This document shows, piece by piece, positions 15,030 through 24,506 of a stretch of DNA of 64,000 bases. Every line of letters starts with the position of its first letter. Positions within the stretch are counted from its first letter, which is position 1. The stretch spans positions 421,501 through 485,500 of the forward strand of contig NC_004722.1 of NCBI RefSeq assembly GCF_000007825.1. Direction: 5' to 3'. The position numbers were made by a program, and so were the translations under genes. The DNA is from Bacillus cereus ATCC 14579 (GTDB taxonomy: Bacteria > Bacillota > Bacilli > Bacillales > Bacillaceae_G). The notes beneath the pieces are model-generated. The model made no database searches, was not told where the DNA came from, and saw nothing but the letters and a program-made list of their open reading frames with translations.

Positions 15030-17694
15030 AGTTTTTCTTCACTAATTTAATGATTTCATTCACAACAAGCGGAATGATACTTAATAAGAGAACAAATCCC
15101 CAATCTCGCATCGTTAATGCATGTACACCGAATATATTTGCAAGGGGCGGGATGGAGATGATACAAACTTGCATAAGAACACCGATAAGGAGGGAGAAGA
15201 CTAAATATTTATTTGTAAAGATCCCAATTGAAAAAATCGATTTCGTTCTTGAACGCAAGTTAAATGAATGAACGAGCTGAGAAAAACTAAGAACGACAAA
15301 TGCCATCGTTTGAGCGTGTAATAGAGCATCGTCATCAATTCGCTCTGGGAAAAGAGGAAATAAATTTGTATCTCCAGTATAGAATTTTGCTCCGGCGATA
15401 AAAGCTATTAGCGTTAAAAGTCCAATGATAACTCCATTGAAAATCAGGAAAGGAACGCTGCCGCTAAATAAGCTTTCTTTTGCATGTCGTGGTTTTTCCT
15501 TCATCACATCTGGGTCTTCAGGATCAACCCCAAGTGATAATGCAGGCAGTGTATCTGTAATTAAATTCACCCACAAAATGTGAATAGGTCGTAGTGGTGT
15601 TGCCCAGCCGAGTAAAATGGCTAAAAATAAAGCGATAATTTCTCCGAAGTTACAAGAGAGTAGGAAGAGAATTGATTTTTTTATGTTGCGATAAATATTT
15701 CTACCTTCTTCAACGGCTTTCACGATAGATGAGAAATTATCATCTGTTAACACGACATCTGCTGCCCCTTTTGCAACGTCTGTTCCTGTAATGCCCATCG
15801 CTACGCCAACATCAGCTTGCTTTAAAGATGGTGCATCATTGACACCGTCACCAGTCATAGAAACGATATTTCCTTTCGCGCGTAATGCCTTTACAATTTT
15901 CACTTTATGCTCAGGAGAGACTCTAGCGAATACATTTAAATGATTAATTTTGCTAGCTAGTTCTGTATCAGAAACGTTATCTAATTCAGTTCCAATCATA
16001 ATTTCCGATATTTCTTCAGCAATGCCAAGTTCTTTGGCAATTGCAAAGGCGGTATCTTTATGGTCACCAGTAATCATAACTGTGCGAATACCGGCTTTTT
16101 TACATTCTTTAATTGAATCTTTCACTTCAGTTCGTGGTGGATCAATCATACCGACAAGACCAATAAAGATAAGATTTTCTTCAAGATGATTTATATCCAC
16201 ATCGTTTGAATCGTATTGTTTAAATGCGAATGAAAGTACTCTTAAAGCTTCTTGAGACATTGATCCGGCAGCTTCTAATATTTGATTTTTATCAGAATCA
16301 GTTAAAATCTCGATTTTGCCGTTTTTAAAAATATGGGTACATCGAGGTAAGAGCTTATCAATAGCGCCTTTCGTCATGCTATAGTAACTTTCATTGTACA
16401 TATGTACGGTTGACATCATTTTACGATCTGAATCAAAAGGTACTTCGTTAACACGTTCATGTATTTTTTCTAAATGATCTTTTTGCATGTTAAAAGTGGT
16501 TCCAGCAACGAGAAGTGCAATTTCAGTCGGGTCTCCCGTTTGTGATTCGTTATTGTAAGACGCATCATTACATAGCACCATATTTTCTAACAATAGACGT
16601 TGCGCATCATTATTTACATTTAAACTTTCTAAGCGATCATATGTGTTATCACTATAAAAGTGAGTAACGGTCATTTTATTTTGCGTTAACGTACCTGTTT
16701 TATCTGAACAAATAATTGTGACAGAACCGAGGGCTTCAACAGCTGGTAGTTTCCGAATGATAACGTTTTGTTTAATCATACGTTGCACACCAATTGCAAG
16801 AACGATGGAAACGATAGCTGGCAAGCCTTCTGGAATAGCTGCGACAGCTAAACTAATAGCAGTCATAAACATTTCTAACGTATCCCGGCCTTGTAAAAAA
16901 CCGATGAGAAACATAACGATACAAATAGCTACAGCAACAAAGCCTAAATATTTTCCGACTTGTGCTAAGCTTTTTTGAAGTGGTGTCATATCATCGTCTG
17001 CTTCATGTAAAAGGGTAGCAATCTTACCAATTTGTGAGTTCATTCCAGTTTCAACAGCAACACCGACGCCTCTTCCATATGTGACAAGAGTAGACATAAA
17101 GGCCATGTTTTTTTGATCGCCGAGTGGTACTTGCTCATCACTTCGCATAGAAGGGTGGTAGATTGCATCTTTATCAACAGGGACAGATTCACCAGTTAGA
17201 GCAGATTCTTCAACTTTTAAATTTGCGGTTTCAATAAGGCGTAAATCGCATGGGATATATCGTCCGGCGTCGAGCATAACGATATCCCCTGGAACGACGT
17301 GCTCAGATGGAATTTCTTTTAGTTCACCATTTCTCTTGACGATAGCTTTAGGTGTTGCCATCTTTTTCAATGCCTCTAAAGCTTGTTCTGCTTTCGATTC
17401 TTGGACAACACCGATAACAGCATTTAAAACTACAACAAGCGCGATAATACTGGCATCCGCCCATTCACCTACAAAGGCAGAAATAAGGGCAGCAATAATA
17501 AGGACATATACGAGGACGTCATTAATTTGGGCGAAAATACGCTGCCATAAAGTGCGTTTTTGTTTTGTAGCTAATTCATTAGAACCGTATTGCTTTAAAC
17601 GTTCACTTACAATCTCATCTGTTAAACCGTTTTGTTCGTTTGTTTCTAGGTCAATCAATGTTTGATCTTTCGTCTTACTGTACCAATTGCTCAT
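15028..17694 (-). CDS. P-type Ca2+-transporting ATPase (P2A, YloB-like)
   Basis: An 888-residue cation pump. Visible features are the N-terminal cation ATPase domain, TGES (167-170, actuator), PEGL (288-291, ion site in segment 4), phosphorylated Asp331 in CSDKTGTLTQNK, the hinge TGDGVND, and four C-terminal membrane segments. Segment 4 and the segment 6 motif NLITDTLPALSLGVD place it in the SERCA/PMR1-like P2A group; B. subtilis YloB is the usual relative. It exports calcium (perhaps manganese) from the cytoplasm using ATP. GGAGGTG lies seven bases before the ATG. A Ca2+/H+ antiporter lies about 15 kb away. Confidence 0.93.
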   Translation of the reverse strand: MSNWYSKTKDQTLIDLETNEQNGLTDEIVSERLKQYGSNELATKQKRTLWQRIFAQINDVLVYVLIIAALISAFVGEWADASIIALVVVLNAVIGVVQESKAEQALEALKKMATPKAIVKRNGELKEIPSEHVVPGDIVMLDAGRYIPCDLRLIETANLKVEESALTGESVPVDKDAIYHPSMRSDEQVPLGDQKNMAFMSTLVTYGRGVGVAVETGMNSQIGKIATLLHEADDDMTPLQKSLAQVGKYLGFVAVAICIVMFLIGFLQGRDTLEMFMTAISLAVAAIPEGLPAIVSIVLAIGVQRMIKQNVIIRKLPAVEALGSVTIICSDKTGTLTQNKMTVTHFYSDNTYDRLESLNVNNDAQRLLLENMVLCNDASYNNESQTGDPTEIALLVAGTTFNMQKDHLEKIHERVNEVPFDSDRKMMSTVHMYNESYYSMTKGAIDKLLPRCTHIFKNGKIEILTDSDKNQILEAAGSMSQEALRVLSFAFKQYDSNDVDINHLEENLIFIGLVGMIDPPRTEVKDSIKECKKAGIRTVMITGDHKDTAFAIAKELGIAEEISEIMIGTELDNVSDTELASKINHLNVFARVSPEHKVKIVKALRAKGNIVSMTGDGVNDAPSLKQADVGVAMGITGTDVAKGAADVVLTDDNFSSIVKAVEEGRNIYRNIKKSILFLLSCNFGEIIALFLAILLGWATPLRPIHILWVNLITDTLPALSLGVDPEDPDVMKEKPRHAKESLFSGSVPFLIFNGVIIGLLTLIAFIAGAKFYTGDTNLFPLFPERIDDDALLHAQTMAFVVLSFSQLVHSFNLRSRTKSIFSIGIFTNKYLVFSLLIGVLMQVCIISIPPLANIFGVHALTMRDWGFVLLLSIIPLVVNEIIKLVKKN

Positions 17695-17854
17695 AAGTAA
17701 GCACCTCCAGTAAAAACAGTTAGCAATGGTAGTGTTGCTATTATTTGTGAGTAGTATGTATGGAGAAAAAATCTAAGGTGAGGTTCTACTTCTATTGTAC
17801 AATATTTTACAGTTGGTTGAGGGAAAGAGAAGAGTTGTCATGAATTTGTTGGAA

Positions 17855-17889
17855 ATAAAAAAGAGCCTCATAATAAGAGAGGCTTTTTT
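17855..17889 (-). terminator. Terminator of yfkK
   Basis: AGCCTC pairs with GAGGCT, flanked by an A run on one side and a T run on the other, at the end of the minus-strand yfkK gene. Confidence 0.65.
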
Positions 17890-18112
17890 ACTTTTTAATT
17901 AATGTACCTAATTCTTCTGTAATAGCTTGCATTTCACTAATGCTGAATGTTTCACGTTTCATAACATGATCATAAATGTCACGTAAATCTTCGTACATTT
18001 CTTCGTTAAAACTAGCAGCTCTCATCGCTCCAGCATTAACCATACGTAATTTTTCTTTAATAGCTTCGACCATGTATTCAACGTTTTCTTCTGACTTTAC
18101 GGATAAATCCAC
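17888..18112 (-). CDS. yfkK: DUF1128 / UPF0435 protein (YfkK)
   Basis: A 74-residue soluble helical protein (SEENVEYMVEAIKEKLRMVN and later YEDLRDIYDHVMKRETFSIS) of the DUF1128 family. It starts at GTG with AAAGGGGG eight bases upstream. It is divergent from the phosphatase gene yfkJ, the same neighbourhood as in B. subtilis yfkK-yfkJ. No function is known. Confidence 0.85.
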   Translation of the reverse strand: MDLSVKSEENVEYMVEAIKEKLRMVNAGAMRAASFNEEMYEDLRDIYDHVMKRETFSISEMQAITEELGTLIKK

Positions 18113-18286
18113 CGAAGTGTCCCCCTTTAAAATAACATAAGGCTATCTTAACATTTTTTATCATTTTCGTTAATGAATCTTTTCAATCCCATTAAATTAG
18201 TAGGGATTTCCTTTATATTTAATAATTGGTTGTTTATACTATAAGTATATATTAAGAAATGCACCAAGAAGGGAAGAAACAAAAAT

Positions 18287-18751
18287 ATGGTTCAAGTATT
18301 GTTTGTTTGTCTTGGGAACATTTGCCGTTCTCCGATGGCAGAAGCGATTTTTCGAAATCTTGTCGTAAAAGAGGGACTTGAAGAGAAAATTGTCATTGAT
18401 TCTGCAGGAACTGGAGATTGGCACGTTGGCCATCCGCCACATAAAGGAACACAAAAAATTTTAAAAGAAAATGCAGTCACTTTTGAAGGAATTAAAGCAA
18501 GGCAAGTAGAAAAAGAAGACTTAACAAAGTTTGATTATATTATTGCCATGGACAACAAGAATATAGCAAATTTAAAAAGTTTAGGTAAAACTGGAGGCTA
18601 TATTGGTAGGCTGTCCGACTTTGTTCCAGACGGTGGCTGGACAGACGTTCCTGACCCTTACTATACAGGGAATTTCCAAGAAGTATATGACCTTGTAACA
18701 GAAGGGTGTGCAAAGCTATTAGCTTTCATTCGAAATGAACAAGGAATATGA
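18287..18751 (+). CDS. yfkJ: Low-molecular-weight protein tyrosine phosphatase (YfkJ)
   Basis: A 154-residue LMW-PTP. The P-loop FVCLGNICRSPMAEA supplies nucleophile Cys8 and Arg14, and the DPYY motif near residue 125 supplies the general acid. It hydrolyses phosphotyrosine; the B. subtilis homologue YfkJ is an active tyrosine phosphatase linked to stress resistance. It heads a likely operon yfkJ-yfkI-yfkH, with gaps of 53 and 6 bases. Confidence 0.93.
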   Translation: MVQVLFVCLGNICRSPMAEAIFRNLVVKEGLEEKIVIDSAGTGDWHVGHPPHKGTQKILKENAVTFEGIKARQVEKEDLTKFDYIIAMDNKNIANLKSLGKTGGYIGRLSDFVPDGGWTDVPDPYYTGNFQEVYDLVTEGCAKLLAFIRNEQGI

Positions 18752-18804
18752 GGAAGCTTAGAAAGAAATACTTTCTAACATAAGAAATGAAAGGGTGAAG
18801 GAAT

Positions 18805-19320
18805 ATGGCAAAGAAAAATAATATTGCTCGAAACATTGCGATTGGTGTAGCTGCAGGTGTAGCTGTATCCATGTTAAAGAAAGAAAACCGCGAAAAAGTA
18901 AAAAATACAGCAGAAAAAGCAAAAACAAAGATGATTGAAATTGGTGAAAATGCAAAGATCAAAGAAAAAGTGCAAACTGTTACAGATAAAGGACGCGAAC
19001 TTGCTGATTTCAATGTGGTAAAAGCGAAAGTAGCAGAAATTAAAAAATTAACGCCATCTGTTGTAGAGACGTTAAAAGAAACGAAAGAAATTTTTAGTAA
19101 GAAAAAAGTTGAACCAGAAGAAAAGCCAGAAACGATTGAAATTCAAGCTGTATCTCCAAAGGTAGATGAGTTGAAAGTAGAAGAAGAGCCAATAGTTGCT
19201 GAAGATGGTGGTATGAAAGAAGCGCGTGAATTATTTATGAAAGACTCAAATGCAGTGGAAAAAAAAACTGAAGCGTACATTGAGTTAAAGCAAGATAAAG
19301 AAGAGAAGAAAAGCGTTTAA
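18805..19320 (+). CDS. yfkI: YtxH domain protein (YfkI-like)
   Basis: A 171-residue protein with a short N-terminal hydrophobic segment (IARNIAIGVAAGVAVSML) followed by a long Lys/Glu-rich helical tail with coiled-coil character (KVKNTAEKAKTKMIEIGEN). This is the YtxH layout found in general-stress proteins of bacilli. GAAAGGG lies upstream of the ATG. It sits between a tyrosine phosphatase and a YihY membrane protein; function unknown. Confidence 0.8.
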   Translation: MAKKNNIARNIAIGVAAGVAVSMLKKENREKVKNTAEKAKTKMIEIGENAKIKEKVQTVTDKGRELADFNVVKAKVAEIKKLTPSVVETLKETKEIFSKKKVEPEEKPETIEIQAVSPKVDELKVEEEPIVAEDGGMKEARELFMKDSNAVEKKTEAYIELKQDKEEKKSV

Positions 19321-19326
19321 ACATAT

Positions 19327-20193
19327 ATGAGAAAAATTTTAGAAAAGGTGAGAAGAAATCGTACTTATTCGTTTGGTAAAGATTTATATGACCGGACGAT
19401 GCGCGATGATGTAGCGGGCTTGGCAGCACAGCTCGCTTATTTCTTCTTGCTTGCAATTTTTCCTGGGCTCGTTTTCTTAATTACGCTTCTTGGATTTATT
19501 CCCATTCAAACAGAGGATGTGCTTAGTTTATTAGAGGTTTATGTACCAGATGATGCAATGAACTTAATTGAGGTAAATGTAGATAAAGTTGTAAACCAGC
19601 AAAATGGTGGTTTATTATCATTTGGTTTATTATCCATGTTATGGTTTGCCTCAAATGGTGTTAATGCGGTTATGAATGCTTTTAACCGCGCTTATGACGT
19701 AAAGGAAACACGTTCTTTTATTACAACAAGAGCGTTATCAATTGTGTTTACATTAGCTATTATTTTTATGATTGTCTTTGCGTTAATTGTTCCGGTATTC
19801 GGACAAGTTATTGGAGCAGCAGTGTTTAAAGCACTCGGTTTATCAGATAGTTTTTCTTTCGTATGGAGCATTACACGATTAGTAGCGAGTTTCTTCGTAC
19901 TATTTGCTTTGTTTAGTTTCTTATATACATTTGCACCAGATCGAAAGTTAAAAAGAAGAGAAGTTATTTCAGGGGCGTTATTTGCTACTGTAGGATGGAT
20001 TGTGGTGTCTTACTCATTTGCTTATTATGTAGATAAGTTTGCGAATTACGCCAATACATATGGTGGTCTCGGTGGTATCATTATTTTAATGTTATGGTTT
20101 TATTTAACTGGATGGGTAATTTTACTTGGCGGTGAAATTAATGGTTTACTCCACCATTATAGAACCGGTGACAATAATTCCCGTAATGAATAA
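19327..20193 (+). CDS. yfkH: YihY/BrkB family membrane protein (YfkH)
   Basis: A 288-residue protein with about six membrane segments. Family hallmarks are DDVAGLAAQLAYFFLLAIFP, SNGVNAVMNAFNRAYDV and the C-terminal GGLGGIIILMLWFYLTGW and LLGGEING. Once annotated as ribonuclease BN, the family is now regarded as membrane proteins of unknown role. It starts six bases after yfkI and has no clear own ribosome-binding site, so it is probably translationally coupled. Confidence 0.88.
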   Translation: MRKILEKVRRNRTYSFGKDLYDRTMRDDVAGLAAQLAYFFLLAIFPGLVFLITLLGFIPIQTEDVLSLLEVYVPDDAMNLIEVNVDKVVNQQNGGLLSFGLLSMLWFASNGVNAVMNAFNRAYDVKETRSFITTRALSIVFTLAIIFMIVFALIVPVFGQVIGAAVFKALGLSDSFSFVWSITRLVASFFVLFALFSFLYTFAPDRKLKRREVISGALFATVGWIVVSYSFAYYVDKFANYANTYGGLGGIIILMLWFYLTGWVILLGGEINGLLHHYRTGDNNSRNE

Positions 20194-20236
20194 TGAGTTC
20201 TTGTTCCATAATAAAAAGGAACAGGGGGGATATTTC

Positions 20237-20350
20237 ATGAGTAATAATAAAAAGAACCATAATAATAAAAGTAATAATAAACAAAAGAGCAGTTCGCATC
20301 CAAAGCATAAAACGAGTAGCAGTGCGAACGGTCATAATAGCTATCACTAA
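20237..20350 (+). CDS. Small Asn/Lys/Ser-rich protein, unknown
   Basis: A 37-residue very basic, low-complexity protein (MSNNKKNHNNKSNNK and later SSSHPKHKTSSSANG). It is preceded by a strong GGGGGG-containing ribosome-binding site seven bases before the ATG and followed at once by a terminator, which supports a real gene. The composition resembles small basic spore proteins, but it matches none I can name. Confidence 0.6.
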   Translation: MSNNKKNHNNKSNNKQKSSSHPKHKTSSSANGHNSYH

Positions 20351-20352
20351 AA

Positions 20353-20384
20353 AAAACGGGTCCTCTATGAGGGACCCGTTTTAT
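20353..20384. terminator. Bidirectional terminator
   Basis: AAAACGGGTCC pairs with GGACCCGTTTT-type arms around a short loop. It is shared by the small basic protein gene and the convergent zosA-like gene. Confidence 0.9.
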
Positions 20385-22306
20385 TTGCTTCCTTTTAGTA
20401 ATCGTAAGCCATTCAAAATGACAAGAATCGTACTTCCTTCATGACCAATAACACCGAATGGAAGAGCTAAAAATTGCAAGAAGTTTGAACAAATTAGCAT
20501 GGCAATAACGGCTAGCGAAAAGATTACGTTTTGCTTCACAATACGGTTCATTCGTTTTGATAAACGAATTGCTTGGGAAAGGCGAGATAGTTCGTTCTTC
20601 ATCAGTACAACATCTGCAGTTTCTAAAGCTACATCTGTTCCTTCTCCCATTGCGACACCAATGCTAGCAGTAGCTAGGGCAGGTGCATCATTTATACCGT
20701 CTCCAACCATTGCTACTGTACCGTATTTTTCTTTTAACTTTTTAATCGTTTCAACTTTTGTTTCTGGTAAGCATGATGCGTAATATTCCTTTATATTACT
20801 TTCAGAGGCAATTGCTTTTGCCGTTTCTTCATTATCTCCAGTAATCATAATTGCTTCGACACCAATGCTTTGTAAATCACGAATAGCAGCTATTGTTTCT
20901 TGGCGAAGCGTATCTTTTAAAGCGATAAGTCCAAGAATGCCTCCCTCATCACTAATATAAACGACAGTTTTACCTTCTTTTTCAAGTGAGGCAGAAATAC
21001 CATTATGAAATGTCTTTGTTTCTTCACCGATAAAATCAGCTTTACCTATTTTATAAGCGTTGTTTTCCAATATTCCTTTTAGACCAAAACCAGTTACATC
21101 TTCAACCTTTTCTGGTTTTTTTAAAGTAATGTCGTACGCATGTTGTGCATATTTAACAATGGATTCAGCTAAAGGATGTGTAGAGTGACTTTCAATTGAT
21201 GCTGTAATATAAAGTACTTCTTTTTCTGTTATATTTTCTCGAACATATACATCTGTTACGGTAGGTTTACCTTCTGTTAATGTTCCTGTTTTATCAAACG
21301 CGATTGCTTTCACAGAAGCAAGGCGTTCTAAATGTATACCGCCTTTAAAGAGAATACCGTTTCTCGCTCCGTTAGAAATGGCTGATAACGTAGCTGGTGT
21401 AATGGCAGCTACGAGCGCACAAGGAGATGCGACTACAAGTAAGATCATAGCGCGATAAAACGTTTCATTCCAGCTCCAGTCAAGTAAGAAATGAGGAACG
21501 AACATCATAAGCGCAACAACGAGTAGTACACCTTTTACGTATGTTCCTTCAAACTTTTCAATGAATAGTTGTGATGGTGATTTTTCACTTTGTGCACTTT
21601 GGACGAGACGGATAATCTTTTGGAATAATGTTTGATCGCTCGGCTTCGTAATTTTAACTTCGATAGCACCACGTAAATTTACAGTACCTGCAAATACTTC
21701 ATCGCCATGTCTTTTCTCATTTGGAATAGGTTCTCCTGTGATTGCTGCCTCATCGATATTTGTTTCACCGTTATGAATCGTACCGTCAGCAGGAACACGT
21801 TCACCGGGTTTAATTAAAATAATGTCGTTAATTTGTAACTCTCCAACAGGAACACGTTCCTCAGTTCCGGTGGAAATACGTAATGCTTCTTCAGGCTGTA
21901 AGTCAAGAAGAGCGGAAATTTCTTTTTGGCTCTTACTTAACGTATAAGATTCCATAGCACCGCTGAGTGCAAAGATGAAGATTAAAATAGCCCCTTCTGC
22001 CCAGTAGCCAATAATTGCAGCACCAATAGCTGCAAAGAGCATTAGCATTTCAACATTTAGCTCTTTTTCTTCAATCGTATCTTCAATTCCTTCTTTTGCT
22101 TTTGCATATCCACCAACTATATAAGCAAGGATATAGCAAGTAATACCTACATTCATTGCATCGTTCTTTGTAAATAACCAACCAACTAAAATAAAAATAC
22201 CAGATGCTACTGCAAATACAAGTTCATAATGTTTTTTTAATGTGTCCCATAAAGAGGGATGAGAAATTGTTTCTTTTGCGTGTAACGTTTTTACTTCTGA
22301 GTTCAT
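20381..22306 (-). CDS. zosA: P1B-type metal ATPase, ZosA-like
   Basis: A 641-residue heavy-metal P-type ATPase. TGEP is at 190-193, the metal motif SPC at 294-296 (not CPC), the phosphorylated Asp338 in DKTGTLTEGKP, and the His-Pro motif at 377-378. It lacks the N-terminal CxxC metal-binding domain of CadA and CopA. The length, SPC motif and missing domain match B. subtilis ZosA, a peroxide-induced zinc importer, better than CadA. A Per-box-like sequence (22436-22450) upstream supports this. A cadmium/zinc exporter remains the alternative. Confidence 0.8.
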   Translation of the reverse strand: MNSEVKTLHAKETISHPSLWDTLKKHYELVFAVASGIFILVGWLFTKNDAMNVGITCYILAYIVGGYAKAKEGIEDTIEEKELNVEMLMLFAAIGAAIIGYWAEGAILIFIFALSGAMESYTLSKSQKEISALLDLQPEEALRISTGTEERVPVGELQINDIILIKPGERVPADGTIHNGETNIDEAAITGEPIPNEKRHGDEVFAGTVNLRGAIEVKITKPSDQTLFQKIIRLVQSAQSEKSPSQLFIEKFEGTYVKGVLLVVALMMFVPHFLLDWSWNETFYRAMILLVVASPCALVAAITPATLSAISNGARNGILFKGGIHLERLASVKAIAFDKTGTLTEGKPTVTDVYVRENITEKEVLYITASIESHSTHPLAESIVKYAQHAYDITLKKPEKVEDVTGFGLKGILENNAYKIGKADFIGEETKTFHNGISASLEKEGKTVVYISDEGGILGLIALKDTLRQETIAAIRDLQSIGVEAIMITGDNEETAKAIASESNIKEYYASCLPETKVETIKKLKEKYGTVAMVGDGINDAPALATASIGVAMGEGTDVALETADVVLMKNELSRLSQAIRLSKRMNRIVKQNVIFSLAVIAMLICSNFLQFLALPFGVIGHEGSTILVILNGLRLLKGSK

Positions 22307-22376
22307 TACTACTCGCTCCTTTCGAATTCTTATTGAGAAAAATAATCAAAATCGAAACCCCTATAAAACGACGAAA

Positions 22377-22401
22377 GCTGCCATCCATAATGGATAGCAG
22401 C
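22377..22401 (-). promoter_or_regulatory. Leader hairpin upstream of zosA-like gene
   Basis: GCTGC and ATCCAT pair with ATGGAT and GCAGC with one bulged base per side, in the untranslated leader about 75 bases before the start codon. It has no run of Ts after it, so it is not a plain terminator; it could stabilise the message or pause transcription. Confidence 0.4.
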
Positions 22402-22435
22402 ATTTCTGTTGAATCTGTTTTTAATAGTTATTATG

Positions 22436-22450
22436 TTGTAATTATTCTAT
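22436..22450 (-). promoter_or_regulatory. Candidate Per box
   Basis: TTGTAATTATTCTAT (minus strand ATAGAATAATTACAA) matches the PerR consensus TTATAATNATTATAA at 11 of 14 defined positions. It directly follows a TATACT -10-like element on the minus strand upstream of the zosA-like gene. Confidence 0.5.
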
Positions 22451-22577
22451 AGTATATCATATGTTTTTATGAGATGGTACGGTTTTGTTTCAAGTATAAA
22501 CGGAAAACTTGTGTTTTCGCAATTCCTTTGGTATATATGAATATTGTTCATAAAAAGGTCGGAAAGGAAGACAACAA

Positions 22578-23528
22578 GTGAAGACAGAGAAATTTTTTAC
22601 CCATCCGATTGGCGTATTTATTGCTGCAATAGTAGCAACTTTTTTATGGGGAAGCGCATTTCCTTTTATTAAATTAAGTTATGTTGAACTTGGAATTCAA
22701 CCACAAGAAGTTGGAGAGCAAATATTATTTGCCGGTTATCGTTTCTTTTTATCTGGATTCATGCTCTTATTATTCTTTAAAGTGTTAGGAAAAGATATGA
22801 GCTTCAAAAAAGGAACGGGGAAACAGTTAATACAAATTGGTTTATTCCAAACGTTTCTTCAATATATCTGTTTTTATATTGGAATGAGTTATAGTTCGGG
22901 AATTGAAGGAGCTATCATTTCAGGGACATCATCATTCTTTCAAATTTTACTCGCCCATTTTTTATATAAAGATGATGCCCTCAATATGAGAAAAATAATT
23001 GGCGTATCGATTGGCTTTTGTGGCGTCGTTTTAGTAAATATGCCGAGTGATGGTAGCTTATCATTTCATTTTGGAATCGGAAGCTTATTACTTCTTAGTG
23101 CAGCAATGCTGTATTCATATGGAAACATATTAGCGAAAGAAGGTAGTAAAACGTTAGATGTTGGCTATATGACAGCATACCAAATGATGTTTGGTTCTAT
23201 AGGATTATTATGTATAGGGGCTTTACAAGTTGGAGTAATGCCATTTACATTTAGTCTACATGCACTACTTATGCTGATTTATTTATCTTTCTTATCTGCA
23301 GCTGGTTTTTGCATTTGGAATACAATTATGAAGTACAATAAGGTTGGAAAAGTATCTATGTATATGTTCTTTATACCCGTATTTGGTGTGTTATTATCGA
23401 GCATGATTTTAGGTGAAGCAATTCATTCATTTGTGTTACTCGGTTTAGCATGTGTAGCCGCGGGAATTATTGTGGTAAATCGGACGCCAGCTAAGCAAAA
23501 AATAGAGAAAGAAAAACAAGTAGCATAG
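22578..23528 (+). CDS. EamA/DMT family transporter
   Basis: A 316-residue protein with ten hydrophobic segments in two EamA repeats. The first repeat begins FLWGSAFPFIKLSY. It starts at GTG with GGAAAGGA upstream. This superfamily exports amino acids, nucleosides or other metabolites; the substrate is unknown. It is monocistronic, ending at a terminator. Confidence 0.85.
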   Translation: MKTEKFFTHPIGVFIAAIVATFLWGSAFPFIKLSYVELGIQPQEVGEQILFAGYRFFLSGFMLLLFFKVLGKDMSFKKGTGKQLIQIGLFQTFLQYICFYIGMSYSSGIEGAIISGTSSFFQILLAHFLYKDDALNMRKIIGVSIGFCGVVLVNMPSDGSLSFHFGIGSLLLLSAAMLYSYGNILAKEGSKTLDVGYMTAYQMMFGSIGLLCIGALQVGVMPFTFSLHALLMLIYLSFLSAAGFCIWNTIMKYNKVGKVSMYMFFIPVFGVLLSSMILGEAIHSFVLLGLACVAAGIIVVNRTPAKQKIEKEKQVA

Positions 23529-23551
23529 AAAGCAGAAAAGCGATTACAATG

Positions 23552-23580
23552 GAAGAACAGTACTGTTCTTCTTTTTTTAT
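23552..23580 (+). terminator. Terminator of the EamA gene
   Basis: GAAGAACAGTACTGTTCTTC is a perfect 20-base palindrome followed by a T run. Confidence 0.9.
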
Positions 23581-23648
23581 AGAAAAAGGATAATAGACTA
23601 AGTGTAACGAAAAAAGATACAAAAAGCATTTATTGAGGAGAACATATT

Positions 23649-24329
23649 ATGAATCTACTTTACGTGGTGTTAATTGGGCAAATACTTCTTTTTTTAATTG
23701 GTGCAATTTATGCAATGCGGCAGACAAAAAGAACGAAAGATAATATGCCGTTACCTTTAGCAATCCGTCTTATTCTTAGTTTTTCTTTAACAGGTAGTGC
23801 AATTTGGATATGGTTACAAGATCCATCTGTAGAGTATAGTACGTGGGTTGCACTTGGTATGACTTTATCGACTGTGGGAGATTTGTTTATGGCTGGGCTG
23901 ATTCCAATTGGTCACAGGTTAATTGGTGGGATGGTTACTTTCGCTCTTGCTCATTGTTTTTATGTAAAAGCATTTTTGCAAACAGGAATTTCGTGGAATG
24001 GTTTTTGGATTGGCTTACTCGTATATGGGCTCTTTCTAATTGTAGGATGGTTCTTCTTTATCCGAAATGATAAACAGGATAAATTGTTTACGATAGGAGC
24101 TCTAATTTACGGATTGTGGGTTGGAGGAATGGCTTGCTTTGCATTCGCCTTATATTATGAAAATACAGGAATATGGTGGATACCAGCGTTTGGTGGTTTA
24201 CTGTTTGTGATTTCTGATTTTATTATTGGCGTGACAGATATCGGAGGGCGTAAATTGAAGTATGAGCCACTTTGGATTTGGTTTACATATGTAGCTGCTC
24301 AAATGTGTATTGTATATGTGGGATTATAA
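23649..24329 (+). CDS. YhhN family membrane protein (lysoplasmalogenase-like)
   Basis: A 226-residue protein with about eight membrane segments and the YhhN/TMEM86 pattern (STVGDLFMAGL; GMVTFALAHCFYVKAF; LLFVISDFIIGV). Characterised family members hydrolyse the vinyl-ether bond of lysoplasmalogens. Aerobic bacilli are not known to make plasmalogens, so the natural substrate here is unclear. ATG at 23649 has TTGAGGAG upstream. Confidence 0.8.
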   Translation: MNLLYVVLIGQILLFLIGAIYAMRQTKRTKDNMPLPLAIRLILSFSLTGSAIWIWLQDPSVEYSTWVALGMTLSTVGDLFMAGLIPIGHRLIGGMVTFALAHCFYVKAFLQTGISWNGFWIGLLVYGLFLIVGWFFFIRNDKQDKLFTIGALIYGLWVGGMACFAFALYYENTGIWWIPAFGGLLFVISDFIIGVTDIGGRKLKYEPLWIWFTYVAAQMCIVYVGL

Positions 24330-24378
24330 AAAGATACTCTCAAAATAGTGAATAGACTATTTTGAGAGTATCTTTTTT
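24328..24378 (+). terminator. Terminator after the YhhN gene
   Basis: AAGATACTCTCAAAATAGT pairs with ACTATTTTGAGAGTATCTT, then Ts. Confidence 0.9.
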
Positions 24379-24506
24379 GCTTGTTTAATTTGATCAGTAT
24401 TACCATTTTGAAATTTCTAATATTATAATTTTATAATTCAGAATTTTGTAGAAAAATATCGGTTGTATTATTTATAATAAAAGTAAAAAGATGATGAGAT
24501 GGTGAA

